Assembly (NCBI RefSeq): GCF_015904235.1
Contig: NZ_JADZLT010000040.1
Span: forward strand, 372,001-436,000
Length of the DNA: 64,000 nt
Source: Methylobrevis albus
GTDB lineage: Bacteria > Pseudomonadota > Alphaproteobacteria > Rhizobiales > Pleomorphomonadaceae
Reading direction: 5' to 3'
Position 1 is the stretch's first letter. Every line of letters starts with the position of its first letter. The notes under the pieces were generated by a model that worked only from the letters and a program-made list of their open reading frames with translations, made no database searches and was not told the origin of the DNA. Below are positions 45,224 to 54,020 of the stretch, piece by piece. Made by a program: the position numbers and the translations under genes.

Positions 45224-45670
45224 TCTCCCGATTGATCGATAGGCCTGGCCTATCATGGGCAGCGCGCGGGACGCGCCGCCGGCGCCACCGGGCATTTAAG
45301 CGCTTTCGCCGGGCAGGCAAAAGTACCCGTCCGTTCCCGCCGGTTCCCGGCCGATTAGGGCAGAAGTTCTTACTTAATCGCTTTAACCCCGTGCTCCGCT
45401 TCGAACTTGCGGCCCATGGGAAAGATGATTACAGTCCTGTTAGTCGCCGATTTCGGGAAGCCGGCCGTTTGAGGGAATGGCCGGTTTCGTTCGAAGGTCG
45501 CAAAATGAGCCTCCCGACGCACCTCTGCGCGTCCTCTGGTGCTCTGATGACCGTGACACGCGGTCGGTGACGATCCCTGTCGAAAATCGATTTAACACGG
45601 GTCCGGTAGCCCGTGGGCGGGCGGTTGTTCGATAGCAACACTTAAGAAGTGTGGTCTAGGGAGAACACAT
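45224..45670. other. Long divergent leader upstream of xoxF
   Basis: This 447-bp region contains no supported gene. It includes a GCCGGCC-rich hairpin near 45458-45487 (CCGGCCGTTTGAGGGAATGGCCGG). A second imperfect inverted repeat is at GGGTCCGGTAGCCCGTGGGCGG (about 45598-45620). ACACTT-AAG-AAGTGT lies just before the xoxF ribosome site. The length suggests a regulated promoter and untranslated leader. Confidence 0.5.
45638..45652 (+). promoter_or_regulatory. Inverted repeat just upstream of the xoxF ribosome-binding site
   Basis: ACACTT (45638-45643) and AAGTGT (45647-45652) flank AAG. It lies about 7 bases before the GGGAGA Shine-Dalgarno at 45659, so it could fold in the mRNA leader or bind a dimeric regulator. 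Confidence 0.35.
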
Positions 45671-47479
45671 ATGAAAAGAGCAATCCAATTCGCGTCCATG
45701 ACGGCTGCGGTCGCCCTGATGGCGTTTCCTGCGGCGGCGAACGAGGAGCTGATCCAGCTCCAGCAGGACGCGAAGCAGTGGACCCAGCAGGCCGGCAACT
45801 ACGCCAACACCCGTTACTCCGAGCTCAGCCAGATCAACAAGGACAACGTCGGTTCCTTGCAGGTCGCCTGGACGTTCTCGACCGGCGTGCTCCGCGGCCA
45901 TGAAGGCGGCCCGCTGATCATCGGCGACGTGATGTACGTGCACACGCCGTTCCCGAACATCGTCTACGCGCTCGACCTGAACGACAACGGCTCCATCATC
46001 TGGAAGTACGAGCCGAAGCAGGATCCGAACGTCATCCCCGTGATGTGCTGTGACACGGTCAACCGTGGCGTGGCCTACGGCGACGGCAAGATCATTCTGC
46101 ATCAGGCCGACACGACCGTCGTGGCGCTCGACGCCAAGACCGGCGAAGTCGCCTGGTCGGTGAAGAACGGCGATCCGAGCATCGGCGAGACCGGCACCGC
46201 CGCTCCCGTGGTGTTCAAGGACAAGGTCCTGATCGGTATCTCGGGCGGCGAGTTCGGCGTCCGTGGTTCGATCACCGCCTACAACCTCGCCGACGGCACG
46301 CAGGCCTGGCGCGGCTGGTCGATGGGCCCGGACAGCGACACGCTGATCAATCCGGAGACGACCACCCACCTCGGCAAGCCGGTTGGCGCCGACTCCGGCA
46401 CCAACACCTGGGAAGGCGATCAGTGGAAGATCGGCGGCGGCACCACCTGGGGCTGGTTCTCGTTCGATCCCGAGCTGAACCTCGTATACTACGGCACGGG
46501 TAACCCCTCGACCTGGAACCCGTCGCAGCGCCCGGGTGACAACCGCTGGTCGATGACCATCTTCGCTCGCGACGCCGACACCGGCGAGGCGAAGTGGCTC
46601 TACCAGATGACCCCGCACGACGAGTGGGACTTCGACGGCGTCAACGAGATGATCCTCACGGATCAGGAAATCGACGGCACCGCTCGCAAGCTGCTCACGC
46701 ACTTCGATCGTAACGGCTTCGGCTACACGCTCGACCGTGAGACGGGTGAACTCCTCGTCGCCGAGAAGTACGACCCGGTCGTGAACTGGGCCACGGAAGT
46801 GGTGATGGACCCGAACAGCGACCAGTACGGCCGCCCGCAGGTCGTCTCGCAGTACTCGACCGCCCAGAACGGCGAAGACGTGAACACCACCGGCATCTGC
46901 CCGGCGGCGCTCGGCACCAAGGATCAGCAGCCTGCGGCCTACTCGCCGAAGACCGAGCTGTTCTATGTCCCGACGAACCACGTCTGCATGGACTACGAGC
47001 CGTTCCGCGTGTCCTACACCGCGGGTCAGCCCTACGTCGGTGCGACGCTCTCGATGTACCCGGCGCCGAACAGCCATGGCGGCATGGGCAACTTCATCGC
47101 CTGGGACGGCAAGAAGGGCGAGATCAAGTGGTCGCTGCCCGAGCAGTTCTCGGTGTGGTCGGGCGCTCTCGCCACCGCTGGTGACGTCGTGTTCTACGGC
47201 ACGCTCGAAGGCTTCCTGAAGGCTGTCGACGCCGAAACGGGCAAGGAACTGTACAAGTTCAAGACCCCGTCGGGCATCATCGGTAACGTCACGACCTACG
47301 AGCACAGCGGCAAGCAGTACATCGCTATCCTGTCGGGTATCGGTGGCTGGGCCGGCATCGGCCTCGCAGCTGGCCTCACCGATCCGAACGCCGGTCTCGG
47401 CGCGGTCGGTGGCTACGCCAGCCTGTCGAAGTACACGGCGCTCGGTGGTCAGCTGACCGTCTTCTCGCTGCCGAACTAA
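45671..47479 (+). CDS. xoxF: Lanthanide-dependent PQQ methanol dehydrogenase XoxF
   Basis: A 602-residue periplasmic quinoprotein with signal peptide ending AAA before NEELIQ. The eight-bladed propeller carries the vicinal disulfide Cys126-Cys127 (VMCCDTV). The metal ligands are Glu194 (GGEFG) and Asn278 (TGNPS), with catalytic Asp320 in HDEWDFDG. The extra Asp322, two residues on, is the lanthanide ligand that separates XoxF from calcium MxaF, which has Ala there. It oxidises methanol, and often formaldehyde, reducing PQQ; electrons pass to XoxG encoded next. GGGAGA precedes the ATG. Its codons are visibly biased (CTC, ATC, GGC), consistent with high expression. No pqq biosynthesis gene is in the window. 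Confidence 0.97.
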   Translation: MKRAIQFASMTAAVALMAFPAAANEELIQLQQDAKQWTQQAGNYANTRYSELSQINKDNVGSLQVAWTFSTGVLRGHEGGPLIIGDVMYVHTPFPNIVYALDLNDNGSIIWKYEPKQDPNVIPVMCCDTVNRGVAYGDGKIILHQADTTVVALDAKTGEVAWSVKNGDPSIGETGTAAPVVFKDKVLIGISGGEFGVRGSITAYNLADGTQAWRGWSMGPDSDTLINPETTTHLGKPVGADSGTNTWEGDQWKIGGGTTWGWFSFDPELNLVYYGTGNPSTWNPSQRPGDNRWSMTIFARDADTGEAKWLYQMTPHDEWDFDGVNEMILTDQEIDGTARKLLTHFDRNGFGYTLDRETGELLVAEKYDPVVNWATEVVMDPNSDQYGRPQVVSQYSTAQNGEDVNTTGICPAALGTKDQQPAAYSPKTELFYVPTNHVCMDYEPFRVSYTAGQPYVGATLSMYPAPNSHGGMGNFIAWDGKKGEIKWSLPEQFSVWSGALATAGDVVFYGTLEGFLKAVDAETGKELYKFKTPSGIIGNVTTYEHSGKQYIAILSGIGGWAGIGLAAGLTDPNAGLGAVGGYASLSKYTALGGQLTVFSLPN

Positions 47480-47502
47480 GTTCGACGCGGACTGAATGAA
47501 TG

Positions 47503-47543
47503 TCGGAGGCCCGGTCGTTCCCTGGAACGTACTGGGCCTCCGA
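47503..47543 (+). terminator. Hairpin between xoxF and xoxG
   Basis: The arms TCGGAGGCCC and GGGCCTCCGA, extended by GTTCC/GGAAC inside, form a long stem 24 bp after the xoxF stop. It is followed by TATTTGGCGTTTG, a weak T-run. It could be a partial terminator that lowers xoxG and xoxJ expression relative to xoxF. Confidence 0.7.
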
Positions 47544-47804
47544 TATTTGGCGTTTGAAGAATGCTTGCGCCGCGAGACAGAATCCGCGTGGCCCGTCTTT
47601 AGTCCTGTCTAAAGATTAAGGTTGCGCTGTCTTGTCTTATTGATCGCCCCCCCTAAAATGTACTCCATAGGTGCGCCCGATCAGGGGCACCAACAAAGAA
47701 GCAGGCCGATCAAACCGACGTGACGAATCCGTTTCCGTTCACGAGATACGCCAACGGCCAGACTTACTCGCTCGATGCGAAAATCGAAGAACTGGAGAGG
47801 ATTG
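47544..47804. other. Rest of the xoxF-xoxG gap
   Basis: No gene is supported. GGTGCGCCCGATCAGGGGCACC near 47671-47692 can form a short hairpin, and the stretch TTAAGGTTGCGCTGTCTTGTCTTATTG (about 47617-47643) is a possible secondary promoter. Confidence 0.35.
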
Positions 47805-48305
47805 ATGCTCTGGAGAAGCTTGACTCTGGCGACTGCCGTCGTCGTCTGCGCCGGTACGGTCGCACTCGCCGATAGCACCGCCGTCAGCGAAGACGCCGGC
47901 AAGTGGTTCGATGCGGACGACGTTCCGACCTACAAGTTCGCCGAAGATGGTACGGCCGACTGGTTCACGTGGCGCGGTTACAAGAAGTACACCGCCAACT
48001 GCTTCCAGTGCCACGGCCCGGACGGGCTCGGCAGCTCGTTCGCGCCCAACCTCGCGGACTCGCTGAAGCGGATCGATTACTACAAGTTCACGGAAATCGT
48101 CTCGAGCGGCCAGCAGAACGTCTGGCATCCCGAGAACAGCATCATGCCGGCCTGGGGCACGGACAAGAACGTGATGTGTTTCCTCGACTCGATCTACGTC
48201 TACCTGCGGGGCCGCTCCGACGGCGCGATCGATCGCGGCGAGCCGAAGCGGCCGGCGATCAACACGGCGGCGCGCGACGAAGAGAACGCCTGCCTCGCCG
48301 AATGA
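47805..48305 (+). CDS. xoxG: Cytochrome c XoxG, electron acceptor of XoxF
   Basis: A 166-residue secreted class I cytochrome c. It has a signal peptide (LTLATAVVVCAGTVALA), the heme motif CFQCH at residues 66-70 and a probable axial Met in SIMPAWG (114). The ATG at 47805 follows GGAGAGG; an upstream in-frame ATG at 47775 would spoil the signal peptide. Gene order xoxF-xoxG-xoxJ is the classical one. XoxG takes electrons from PQQH2 and passes them to the terminal oxidase. Confidence 0.93.
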   Translation: MLWRSLTLATAVVVCAGTVALADSTAVSEDAGKWFDADDVPTYKFAEDGTADWFTWRGYKKYTANCFQCHGPDGLGSSFAPNLADSLKRIDYYKFTEIVSSGQQNVWHPENSIMPAWGTDKNVMCFLDSIYVYLRGRSDGAIDRGEPKRPAINTAARDEENACLAE

Positions 48306-48628
48306 CCTGCCGTCGCCCCGGCCCCGTGCGGTTCTGCCGCAGGGGCCGGGGCGCCTGGCCGCCGGCGGGATCCAATCGGTCTGGATCACCGGTAGCCACT
48401 TGGATGCGCGGTGATCCGCGGCCGGCGATGGCAAGCATCGCGCCGCGATGAGATTGCCGAGTCGGACCGCCGGCGACCACGTCGCGCCGGTGCCACATGG
48501 TGGCCGCGGCGCGGCTTCGGGACCGATCCGAAACGACGTCGATAAACTGCCTTCCGCCGGCCCCAATGGTCCGCCATCCAGTGGACGGGGATCTGGCGGA
48601 TGAGAAAAAGCCAAGAGGAAACGAGACC
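48306..48628. other. xoxG-xoxJ gap with stem-loop
   Basis: No gene is supported. A 40-nt stem-loop (48314-48353) occupies the first part, and the remainder is GC-rich without clear signals until AAGAGGAAACGAG, the xoxJ ribosome site. Confidence 0.4.
48314..48353 (+). terminator. Long GC stem-loop after xoxG
   Basis: Arms CGCCCCGGCCCC (48314-48325) and GGGGCCGGGGCG (48342-48353) are perfectly complementary, with a second TGCGG/CCGCA stem inside. No T-run follows, so it may be a stability element or a weak terminator. Confidence 0.5.
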
Positions 48629-49531
48629 ATGGCGCGCATTTCGACGCTTCGCGGGGCGGCCCTTGCCGCGGTCGTCCTGCTGGGTGCGGCCCAGACGTCC
48701 GGCGCATGGGCGCAGGACGGAGCCACGCCGGTCGTTCCCGGAGCCCCGGCGGGCGAGCCGGAGACCGTGTTCGGCGAGGCCATCGAGCTGATCGACCCGA
48801 ACGTGCTGCGCGTCTGCGCCGACCCGCGCAACCTGCCGTTCTCCAACCAGGAGGGCGAAGGCTTCGAGAACAAGATCGCCGACCTCGTCGCCGAGAAGCT
48901 CGGCAAGTCGGTGTCCTATACCTGGTTCCCGATGGCGACCGGTTTCGTGCGCAAGACGCTCGGCGAGCACCGCTGCGACGTGATCATCGGCTACGCCCAG
49001 GGCGACGAGCTCGTCCAGAACACCAATGCCTACTACCGCACGGCCTACACGCTGGTGTTCAAGCCCGGCAACGGCCTCGACGGCATCGATTCGCTGGCCG
49101 ATCCGCGGCTCAAGGAAAAGACGATCGGCATCGTCGCGGGCACGCCGCCGGCGAGCAACATGGCTCAGAACGGCCTGATGGGCCGGGCGCGGCCGTACCA
49201 GCTGATGGTCGACACCCGCATCGATTCACCCGCCGCCCGCATGGTGCAGGACGTGCGCGACGGCACCATCGACGTCGCCGTCCTGTGGGGCCCGATCGCC
49301 GGCTACTACGCGACGAAGACCGAGCCGAAGCTGACGGTCGTGCCGCTGGTGAAGGAGAACGGCGGCCCCCGCATGGCCTACCGCATCACCATGGGCGTTC
49401 GGCCGTCGGACCAGAACTGGAAGCGCGAGCTGAACCGGCTGCTGACCCGCAGCCAGGCCGAGATCAACGCGATCCTGCTCGACTACGGCGTGCCGCTGCT
49501 CGACGAGCGCGACCAGCCGATCACCCAGTGA
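48629..49531 (+). CDS. xoxJ: Periplasmic XoxJ (MxaJ-like) binding protein
   Basis: A 300-residue type II periplasmic binding-protein fold. It has a signal peptide (GAALAAVVLLGAAQTSGAWA) and the quinoprotein-associated opening VLRVCADPRNLPFSNQEGEGF. KIADLVAEKLG, DVIIGYAQGDELV and VAVLWGPIAGYYA follow. XoxJ partners XoxF and is thought to help load PQQ or lanthanide, or to activate the apoenzyme. The ATG at 48629 follows AGAGGA. The following gene's GTG overlaps its stop, so they are translationally coupled. Confidence 0.93.
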   Translation: MARISTLRGAALAAVVLLGAAQTSGAWAQDGATPVVPGAPAGEPETVFGEAIELIDPNVLRVCADPRNLPFSNQEGEGFENKIADLVAEKLGKSVSYTWFPMATGFVRKTLGEHRCDVIIGYAQGDELVQNTNAYYRTAYTLVFKPGNGLDGIDSLADPRLKEKTIGIVAGTPPASNMAQNGLMGRARPYQLMVDTRIDSPAARMVQDVRDGTIDVAVLWGPIAGYYATKTEPKLTVVPLVKENGGPRMAYRITMGVRPSDQNWKRELNRLLTRSQAEINAILLDYGVPLLDERDQPITQ

Positions 49532-50160
49532 GCCGCGGGTCGCGCGCGGGCGTGGGCGTCGCCCCGCGCCGCCACACCCGGTCGAGGCCGGGCAGAATGC
49601 TGATGGCCGCCGCGGGCGCAAGCCTGCTGGCGGCCGTTCTCGTCTGCGCCGCACCGGCTGCCGCCGGCGATGTGCCCGAGCCGGCCGACTACCGCAAGGA
49701 CGACTACCGTGCCCCGGTGCCGGCCACGCTCGCCGGCGCCGCGGTCGTCGATACGGCCGGGGCCAAGCGGCTGTGGGAGGAGGGCGCCGTCTTCATCGAC
49801 GTGCTGCCGATGCCGCCGAAGCCGAAGCTGCCGCCCGGCACCTATTACCGCGAGAAGCCCCGCCTCGACATTCCGGGCAGCATCTGGCTGCCGGACGTCG
49901 GCTACGGCCGGCTCAATGCGGAGATGGAAGGCTACTTTCGCACGGAACTCGTCAAGGCGACCGGCGCCGACAAGGCCCGGCCGGTGGTTTTCTACTGTCT
50001 CGCCGACTGCTGGATGAGCTGGAACGCCGCGAAGCGCGCGGTCGAATGGGGCCATACCGCCGTCACCTGGTTTCCCGAGGGCACCGACGGCTGGACCTTC
50101 GAGGATCTCCCCGTCGAGAAGCGCACCGCCGTGCCGCGGCCGGGCGAAACGCAGGACTAG
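49528..50160 (+). CDS. PQQ-dependent catabolism-associated CXXXCW motif protein
   Basis: The protein is 210 residues from the GTG at 49528; an ATG at 49597 gives a shorter signal peptide and is also reasonable. After the signal (LMAAAGASLLAAVLVCAAPAAAG) comes a rhodanese-like domain with VFIDVLPM and a cysteine motif FYCLADCWMSWNAAKRA. The spacing is three residues between the Cys, then Trp. This family tracks with PQQ-dependent alcohol dehydrogenases and their transporters; a redox or sulfur-handling role is suggested but unproven. It ends the xoxFGJ region. Confidence 0.9.
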   Translation: MSRGSRAGVGVAPRRHTRSRPGRMLMAAAGASLLAAVLVCAAPAAAGDVPEPADYRKDDYRAPVPATLAGAAVVDTAGAKRLWEEGAVFIDVLPMPPKPKLPPGTYYREKPRLDIPGSIWLPDVGYGRLNAEMEGYFRTELVKATGADKARPVVFYCLADCWMSWNAAKRAVEWGHTAVTWFPEGTDGWTFEDLPVEKRTAVPRPGETQD

Positions 50161-50203
50161 GCGTTCCCCGGACTCCCGTCTTTCCAATCAGCTCCAGTCC
50201 GCC

Positions 50204-51016
50204 TCACGTCGTCGCGAAGAAGCGCACCTGCTTGCTGAAGCGCGGGTGCCGCAGGCCGAACAAGTGGTGGAGGATCGAGTCGACGTCCTCCGGGTAGAAC
50301 GGCTTGCGCATGAAGGCGCGGGCGCCGACGCGCTCGGCGGCGCGATCGAGCGCATCGGTGTATTCCGTCGACATCAGGATGACGTCGGCGGAGGCCGCGT
50401 CGGTCGCCAGCCGTTCGGCGAGCTCGACGCCGGTCATGCCGGGCATGTTGAAATCGGCGAAGATGATGCGGAAGCCCTGCTTGCGGATCCGGTCGAGGGC
50501 GGCCGCGCCGCTTTCGGCTTCGACGATATCGAGATTGAAGATGCTGCGCCCGAGCACCTTGGTGACGATCCGGCGCACGGTGGCGGAATCGTCGACGACG
50601 AGGATCGGGCAGGGCGCACGAATGGCGTCGAAGGTCGTGAGAATGCGCCGGACGTCGGCCTTGGTGAACGGCTTGGTCAGGAAATCATAGGCGCCGAAGG
50701 ATTTCAGCAGGGTCTCGGAATGGTCGCTGAGCGCGTTCGACATCGAGATCGCGAAAGTTTCCGCTTTCTGCAGATGCAAGGCGCCCATCACCGCGATGCC
50801 GTCGATCTGCGGCATGTTGATATCGAGAAAGGCGAGGTCATAGGCCTCGCTGGCGAGGCCGCGCACGGCTTCGCGTCCATCCGAGACCGACGTCACCGAA
50901 AGGGTGCGGCCATCGCCGGCTTCCTGCAGGGCAATCTCGATGAATTTGCGAACCGTCGCCGAGTCGTCGGCGATCATGATCTTCACCGGTGCCGGCGAGC
51001 CGAGTGTCAGATCCAT
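50204..51016 (-). CDS. Response regulator with two tandem receiver domains
   Basis: The protein is 270 residues from the ATG at 51016; longer in-frame starts up to 51187 exist but look non-coding. Two CheY-like domains lie in series. The first has MIADDSATVRKF, phospho-Asp in LDINMPQIDG and Lys in FLTKPFTKAD. The second has VVDDSATVRRI, FADFNMPGMTG and FMRKPFYPED. No DNA-binding or enzymatic output domain follows, so it is probably a phosphorelay intermediate or a protein-binding switch. No histidine kinase is adjacent. Confidence 0.9.
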   Translation of the reverse strand: MDLTLGSPAPVKIMIADDSATVRKFIEIALQEAGDGRTLSVTSVSDGREAVRGLASEAYDLAFLDINMPQIDGIAVMGALHLQKAETFAISMSNALSDHSETLLKSFGAYDFLTKPFTKADVRRILTTFDAIRAPCPILVVDDSATVRRIVTKVLGRSIFNLDIVEAESGAAALDRIRKQGFRIIFADFNMPGMTGVELAERLATDAASADVILMSTEYTDALDRAAERVGARAFMRKPFYPEDVDSILHHLFGLRHPRFSKQVRFFATT

Positions 51017-51205
51017 CGTGGTCAAAGATCCGTTAGAGGTATGACGAATCTTTGACGGATAACCGATAAAGGAAGTCTGAAGGGGAACTGGCGGCTGCTC
51101 GTCACGTCTCGCCGACGATTCGTCGGCCTTGCGGACATTCGACGGCAGCGGATCCATCGCGGGCTCTCGCCAGCGCGCACGTTGCATCCGACCATCAGCC
51201 GGCGC

Positions 51206-51940
51206 TCAGGCGATCGTCTCCGGAAAGCGGCGGATCAGGTCCTCGCGCAACGTCTCGATGAACGCGGTGTCGCGCGCGTCCTGGGGGCGGTCGATCGCGA
51301 CATCGCCGATCATGCGGCCGGGCCGCGGCGCGAGCAGCACGAGGCGGTCGGCGAGCTGGATCGCCTCGCGGATGTTGTGCGTCACCAGCACGGTGGTCGG
51401 CCGGTCCGCCTGCCAGACATCGAGGATCAGCGCGCGCATGCGCTGGGCGGTGGTCTCGTCGAGCGAGGCGGAGGGCTCGTCGAGCAGCAGGATTTCGGGC
51501 CGGATCGCCAGCGCGCGGGCGATCGAGACGCGCCGGGCGAGGCCGAGCGACAGTTCGCCGGGAAAGCGGCGGCCCATGTCCGAGATGCCGAGCCGGCCGT
51601 AGATCGCGGTGAGGTCGACGGCGTCCGGATCGTCCAGCACCAGCCGGACGTTCTGGTCGACGCTGCGCCAGGGCAGCAGGCGCGGTTCCTGGAAGACATA
51701 GCCGATGCGGGTTTCCGGCCCGACGCTGACGCTGCCGTCATAGTCGTGGTCGAGACCGCCAAGAATGCGCAGCGTCGTCGTCTTGCCACAGCCCGACGGG
51801 CCGATCAGCGCCGTCAGGCTGCCGGCGGCGATGGAAAGGTCCAGCCCGCGCACGGCCTCGACCTCGCCGCCGTTGGCGCCGTGGAAGACCTTGCGATCGA
51901 TGCGGACCTCAACGGGTCTGGATGCGCCAGCGGTTTGCAC
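51206..51940 (-). CDS. ABC transporter ATP-binding protein, nitrate/sulfonate/taurine type
   Basis: A 244-residue ATPase with Walker A IGPSGCGKTTTLRIL, Q-loop GYVFQEPRLLPWRSV, signature LSLGLARRVSIARAL and Walker B ILLLDEPSASLD. The H-loop is TVLVTHNIREAIQLADR. The signature reads ELSLG rather than the usual LSGGQ. It is most like SsuB/TauB. Its start overlaps the permease gene end (51909), so the two are translated together. Confidence 0.93.
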   Translation of the reverse strand: MQTAGASRPVEVRIDRKVFHGANGGEVEAVRGLDLSIAAGSLTALIGPSGCGKTTTLRILGGLDHDYDGSVSVGPETRIGYVFQEPRLLPWRSVDQNVRLVLDDPDAVDLTAIYGRLGISDMGRRFPGELSLGLARRVSIARALAIRPEILLLDEPSASLDETTAQRMRALILDVWQADRPTTVLVTHNIREAIQLADRLVLLAPRPGRMIGDVAIDRPQDARDTAFIETLREDLIRRFPETIA

Positions 51941-52700
51941 GGGACTCGATCGGTTGCAGGATGAAGATCTCGATGCTGAGCATCACGAGGATGAAGGAGA
52001 GGGCGTAGGCGAGGATGCTCGCGACGTCGAACAGCTGGAAATAGAGATTGAGCTGGAAGCCGATGCCGTTCGAGCGGCCGAGCAGCTCGACGACCAGCAC
52101 GATCTTCCAGACCAGCGACAGGCCGGAGCGGGCGGCGGCGGCGATGTAGGGCTGCAACTGCGGTAGCACGACCTCGAACAACCGCTTGCGCCAGTTGAGC
52201 TTGAAGGCCCGCGCCATCTGGTCGAGATCGGGATCAAGCGCGCGGGCGCCCTCGCGGATCGTCACGATGACGTTGGGCAGCTTGTTGAGCGCCACCGCGC
52301 AGATCGCGGCGGTCTCGTTGAGCCCGAACCAGACGTAGGCGAGGATGATGACGACGAGGGCGGGGATGTTGAGCAGCAGCACCAGCCAGACGTCGAGCGC
52401 GCTATTGACGACGCGGCTGCGGCCCATGGCGAGGCCGATCGCCGAGCCGATCAGCATCGCCGCGGTGAAGGCGGCAATGACGCGGCCGAGCGTAGCCGTG
52501 AGGTGAAACACGAGATCGCCGGAGACGATCGCGGTGATCATCAGGTCGAACACGCGCCAGGGCGTCGGCAGCAGCCGGCTGTCGGCGATCAGCGCCGCGA
52601 CGGCCCAGACGACGAAGACGGATGCGGTCGACGCCAGCGCGCCGATGAGGCGTCCCTTGCCGCCGCGGCGGCGGCGTCCGGCATCGGCTGCGACGGCCAT
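51909..52700 (-). CDS. ABC transporter permease, nitrate/sulfonate/taurine type
   Basis: A 263-residue permease of the BPD_transp_1/SsuC type with about six helices. The EAA-like loop is ARAFKLNWRKRLFEVVLP, followed by LQPYIAAAARSGLSLVWKIVLVVEL. It lacks an adjacent substrate-binding protein gene. It is divergent from cysQ (53004), so a sulfur compound is a reasonable guess for its substrate, but nothing proves this. Confidence 0.92.
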   Translation of the reverse strand: MAVAADAGRRRRGGKGRLIGALASTASVFVVWAVAALIADSRLLPTPWRVFDLMITAIVSGDLVFHLTATLGRVIAAFTAAMLIGSAIGLAMGRSRVVNSALDVWLVLLLNIPALVVIILAYVWFGLNETAAICAVALNKLPNVIVTIREGARALDPDLDQMARAFKLNWRKRLFEVVLPQLQPYIAAAARSGLSLVWKIVLVVELLGRSNGIGFQLNLYFQLFDVASILAYALSFILVMLSIEIFILQPIESRANRWRIQTR

Positions 52701-53003
52701 GCTCAGGTCCCGGCGCGACGGTTGCGTCGTCCGGTGCGCGGGCGTATGGCTGCGGCGCAGCGGTCCATCGGGAGGATCCTCCAGCTTGTCCGGCACTCTG
52801 CGGTGCCGCTCAGGTCCCGACGGGCGGGTGTTGCCACGATAGGCGCCGACGATAGCCGCGTCAGGTGAACAAACGTTAAGGTTCCGGGCCGGGCGACGGG
52901 CCTGGAGCCGAAATCGCCGCCGTTCCGCCCGTTTCGGCAACCGGGCACCCTGCCGTGCGGCGTCGCGTCGCCGCACTAGTTCCCGGACCGAGGAGCCGCC
53001 TGC
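52701..53003. other. Divergent gap between the ABC permease and cysQ
   Basis: 303 bp without a supported gene. The only lower-GC patch is GTGAACAAACGTTAAGGTTCC (about 52865-52885), a possible promoter zone. Confidence 0.4.
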
Positions 53004-53843
53004 ATGGCCGCGTTCGACGACGATGATTTTCTCGCGTTCCTGATCGAGACCGCGCTCGCCGCGGGCCGCGAGATCATGGCCGTCTATGAGGCCGGCGAGA
53101 TCGCCGTCGCACACAAGGCCGACGCGTCGCCGGTGACGCTGGCCGACGAGCGGGCCGAGGCCGTCATTCTCGCGGCGCTCGCGGCCTATGCGCCCGGCGT
53201 GCCGGTCGTCGCAGAGGAAGAGGTCGCGGCGGGCCGGGTGCCGGAAACGGCGGAGCGGTTCTTTCTCGTCGATCCGCTCGACGGCACGCGCGAGTTCATC
53301 GGCCGCAACGGCGAGTTCACCGTCAACATCGCACTGATCGAGGCCGGCACGCCGGTGGCGGGCGTCGTCTACGCCCCGGCGCTCGGCAGCGTGTTCGCCG
53401 GCATCGCCCGCGGCGACAGCCGCCGGGCGGTGCGCGCCAGCGTCACCGGCGGCACGGCCGGGGCGCTCGAGCCGATCGCGGTGCGCGCCTGCGGCGAGGG
53501 CGTCGTCGCCGTCGGCAGCCGGTCGCACGACACGGCGGAGACGCGGACCTATCTCGCGCGCTATCCGGTGTCCGACTATCGCGCCGCCGGCTCGTCGCTG
53601 AAGTTCTGTCTCGTCGCGGGCGGAGAGGCGGATCTCTACCCGCGCTTCGGGCGCACGATGGAATGGGACACCGCGGCCGGCGACGCCGTGCTGCGCGCCG
53701 CAGGGGGCAAGGTGGTGACCGTCGACGGCGCGCCGCTCGCCTATGGCAAGCGCAACCAGCGCGGCGACTGCGACTTCGCCAACCCCGCCTTCATCGCCGC
53801 CGGGCCGCTCGCCCTCGTCACTCACGACGACACGGTGAGTTGA
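53004..53843 (+). CDS. cysQ: 3'(2'),5'-bisphosphate nucleotidase CysQ
   Basis: A 279-residue Mg-dependent phosphatase. Metal-site motifs are VVAEEEV, FLVDPLDGTREFIG and MEWDTAAGDAVL, and the CysQ-typical AAGSSLKFCLVA stretch is present. It removes PAP, the toxic by-product of PAPS use, to AMP. It lies directly before cysD-cysNC, a functional pairing, after a 177-bp gap. GAGG precedes the ATG. Confidence 0.95.
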   Translation: MAAFDDDDFLAFLIETALAAGREIMAVYEAGEIAVAHKADASPVTLADERAEAVILAALAAYAPGVPVVAEEEVAAGRVPETAERFFLVDPLDGTREFIGRNGEFTVNIALIEAGTPVAGVVYAPALGSVFAGIARGDSRRAVRASVTGGTAGALEPIAVRACGEGVVAVGSRSHDTAETRTYLARYPVSDYRAAGSSLKFCLVAGGEADLYPRFGRTMEWDTAAGDAVLRAAGGKVVTVDGAPLAYGKRNQRGDCDFANPAFIAAGPLALVTHDDTVS

Positions 53844-54020
53844 GCGACGATTTGCTTTGAACTTGCCGGGGCCGACCAGATATAGGGGGCCGAGTTTTCG
53901 AGCGCCCGGTGCGGGCGGCGTCGGCGGCGACTAGCCCGTCCGGCACCGCGGCGGCATCTGGCGCGTCGCGGCGGTTGCGGCAGTGTCGCCACAGCGCCGG
54001 TTGCCGAGGGAAAGGTTCCC

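Noticed and set aside
45671-47479. Calcium-dependent MxaF methanol dehydrogenase
   Set aside because: Asp is present two residues after the catalytic Asp (DFDG), which is the lanthanide signature, and no mxaI gene is present.
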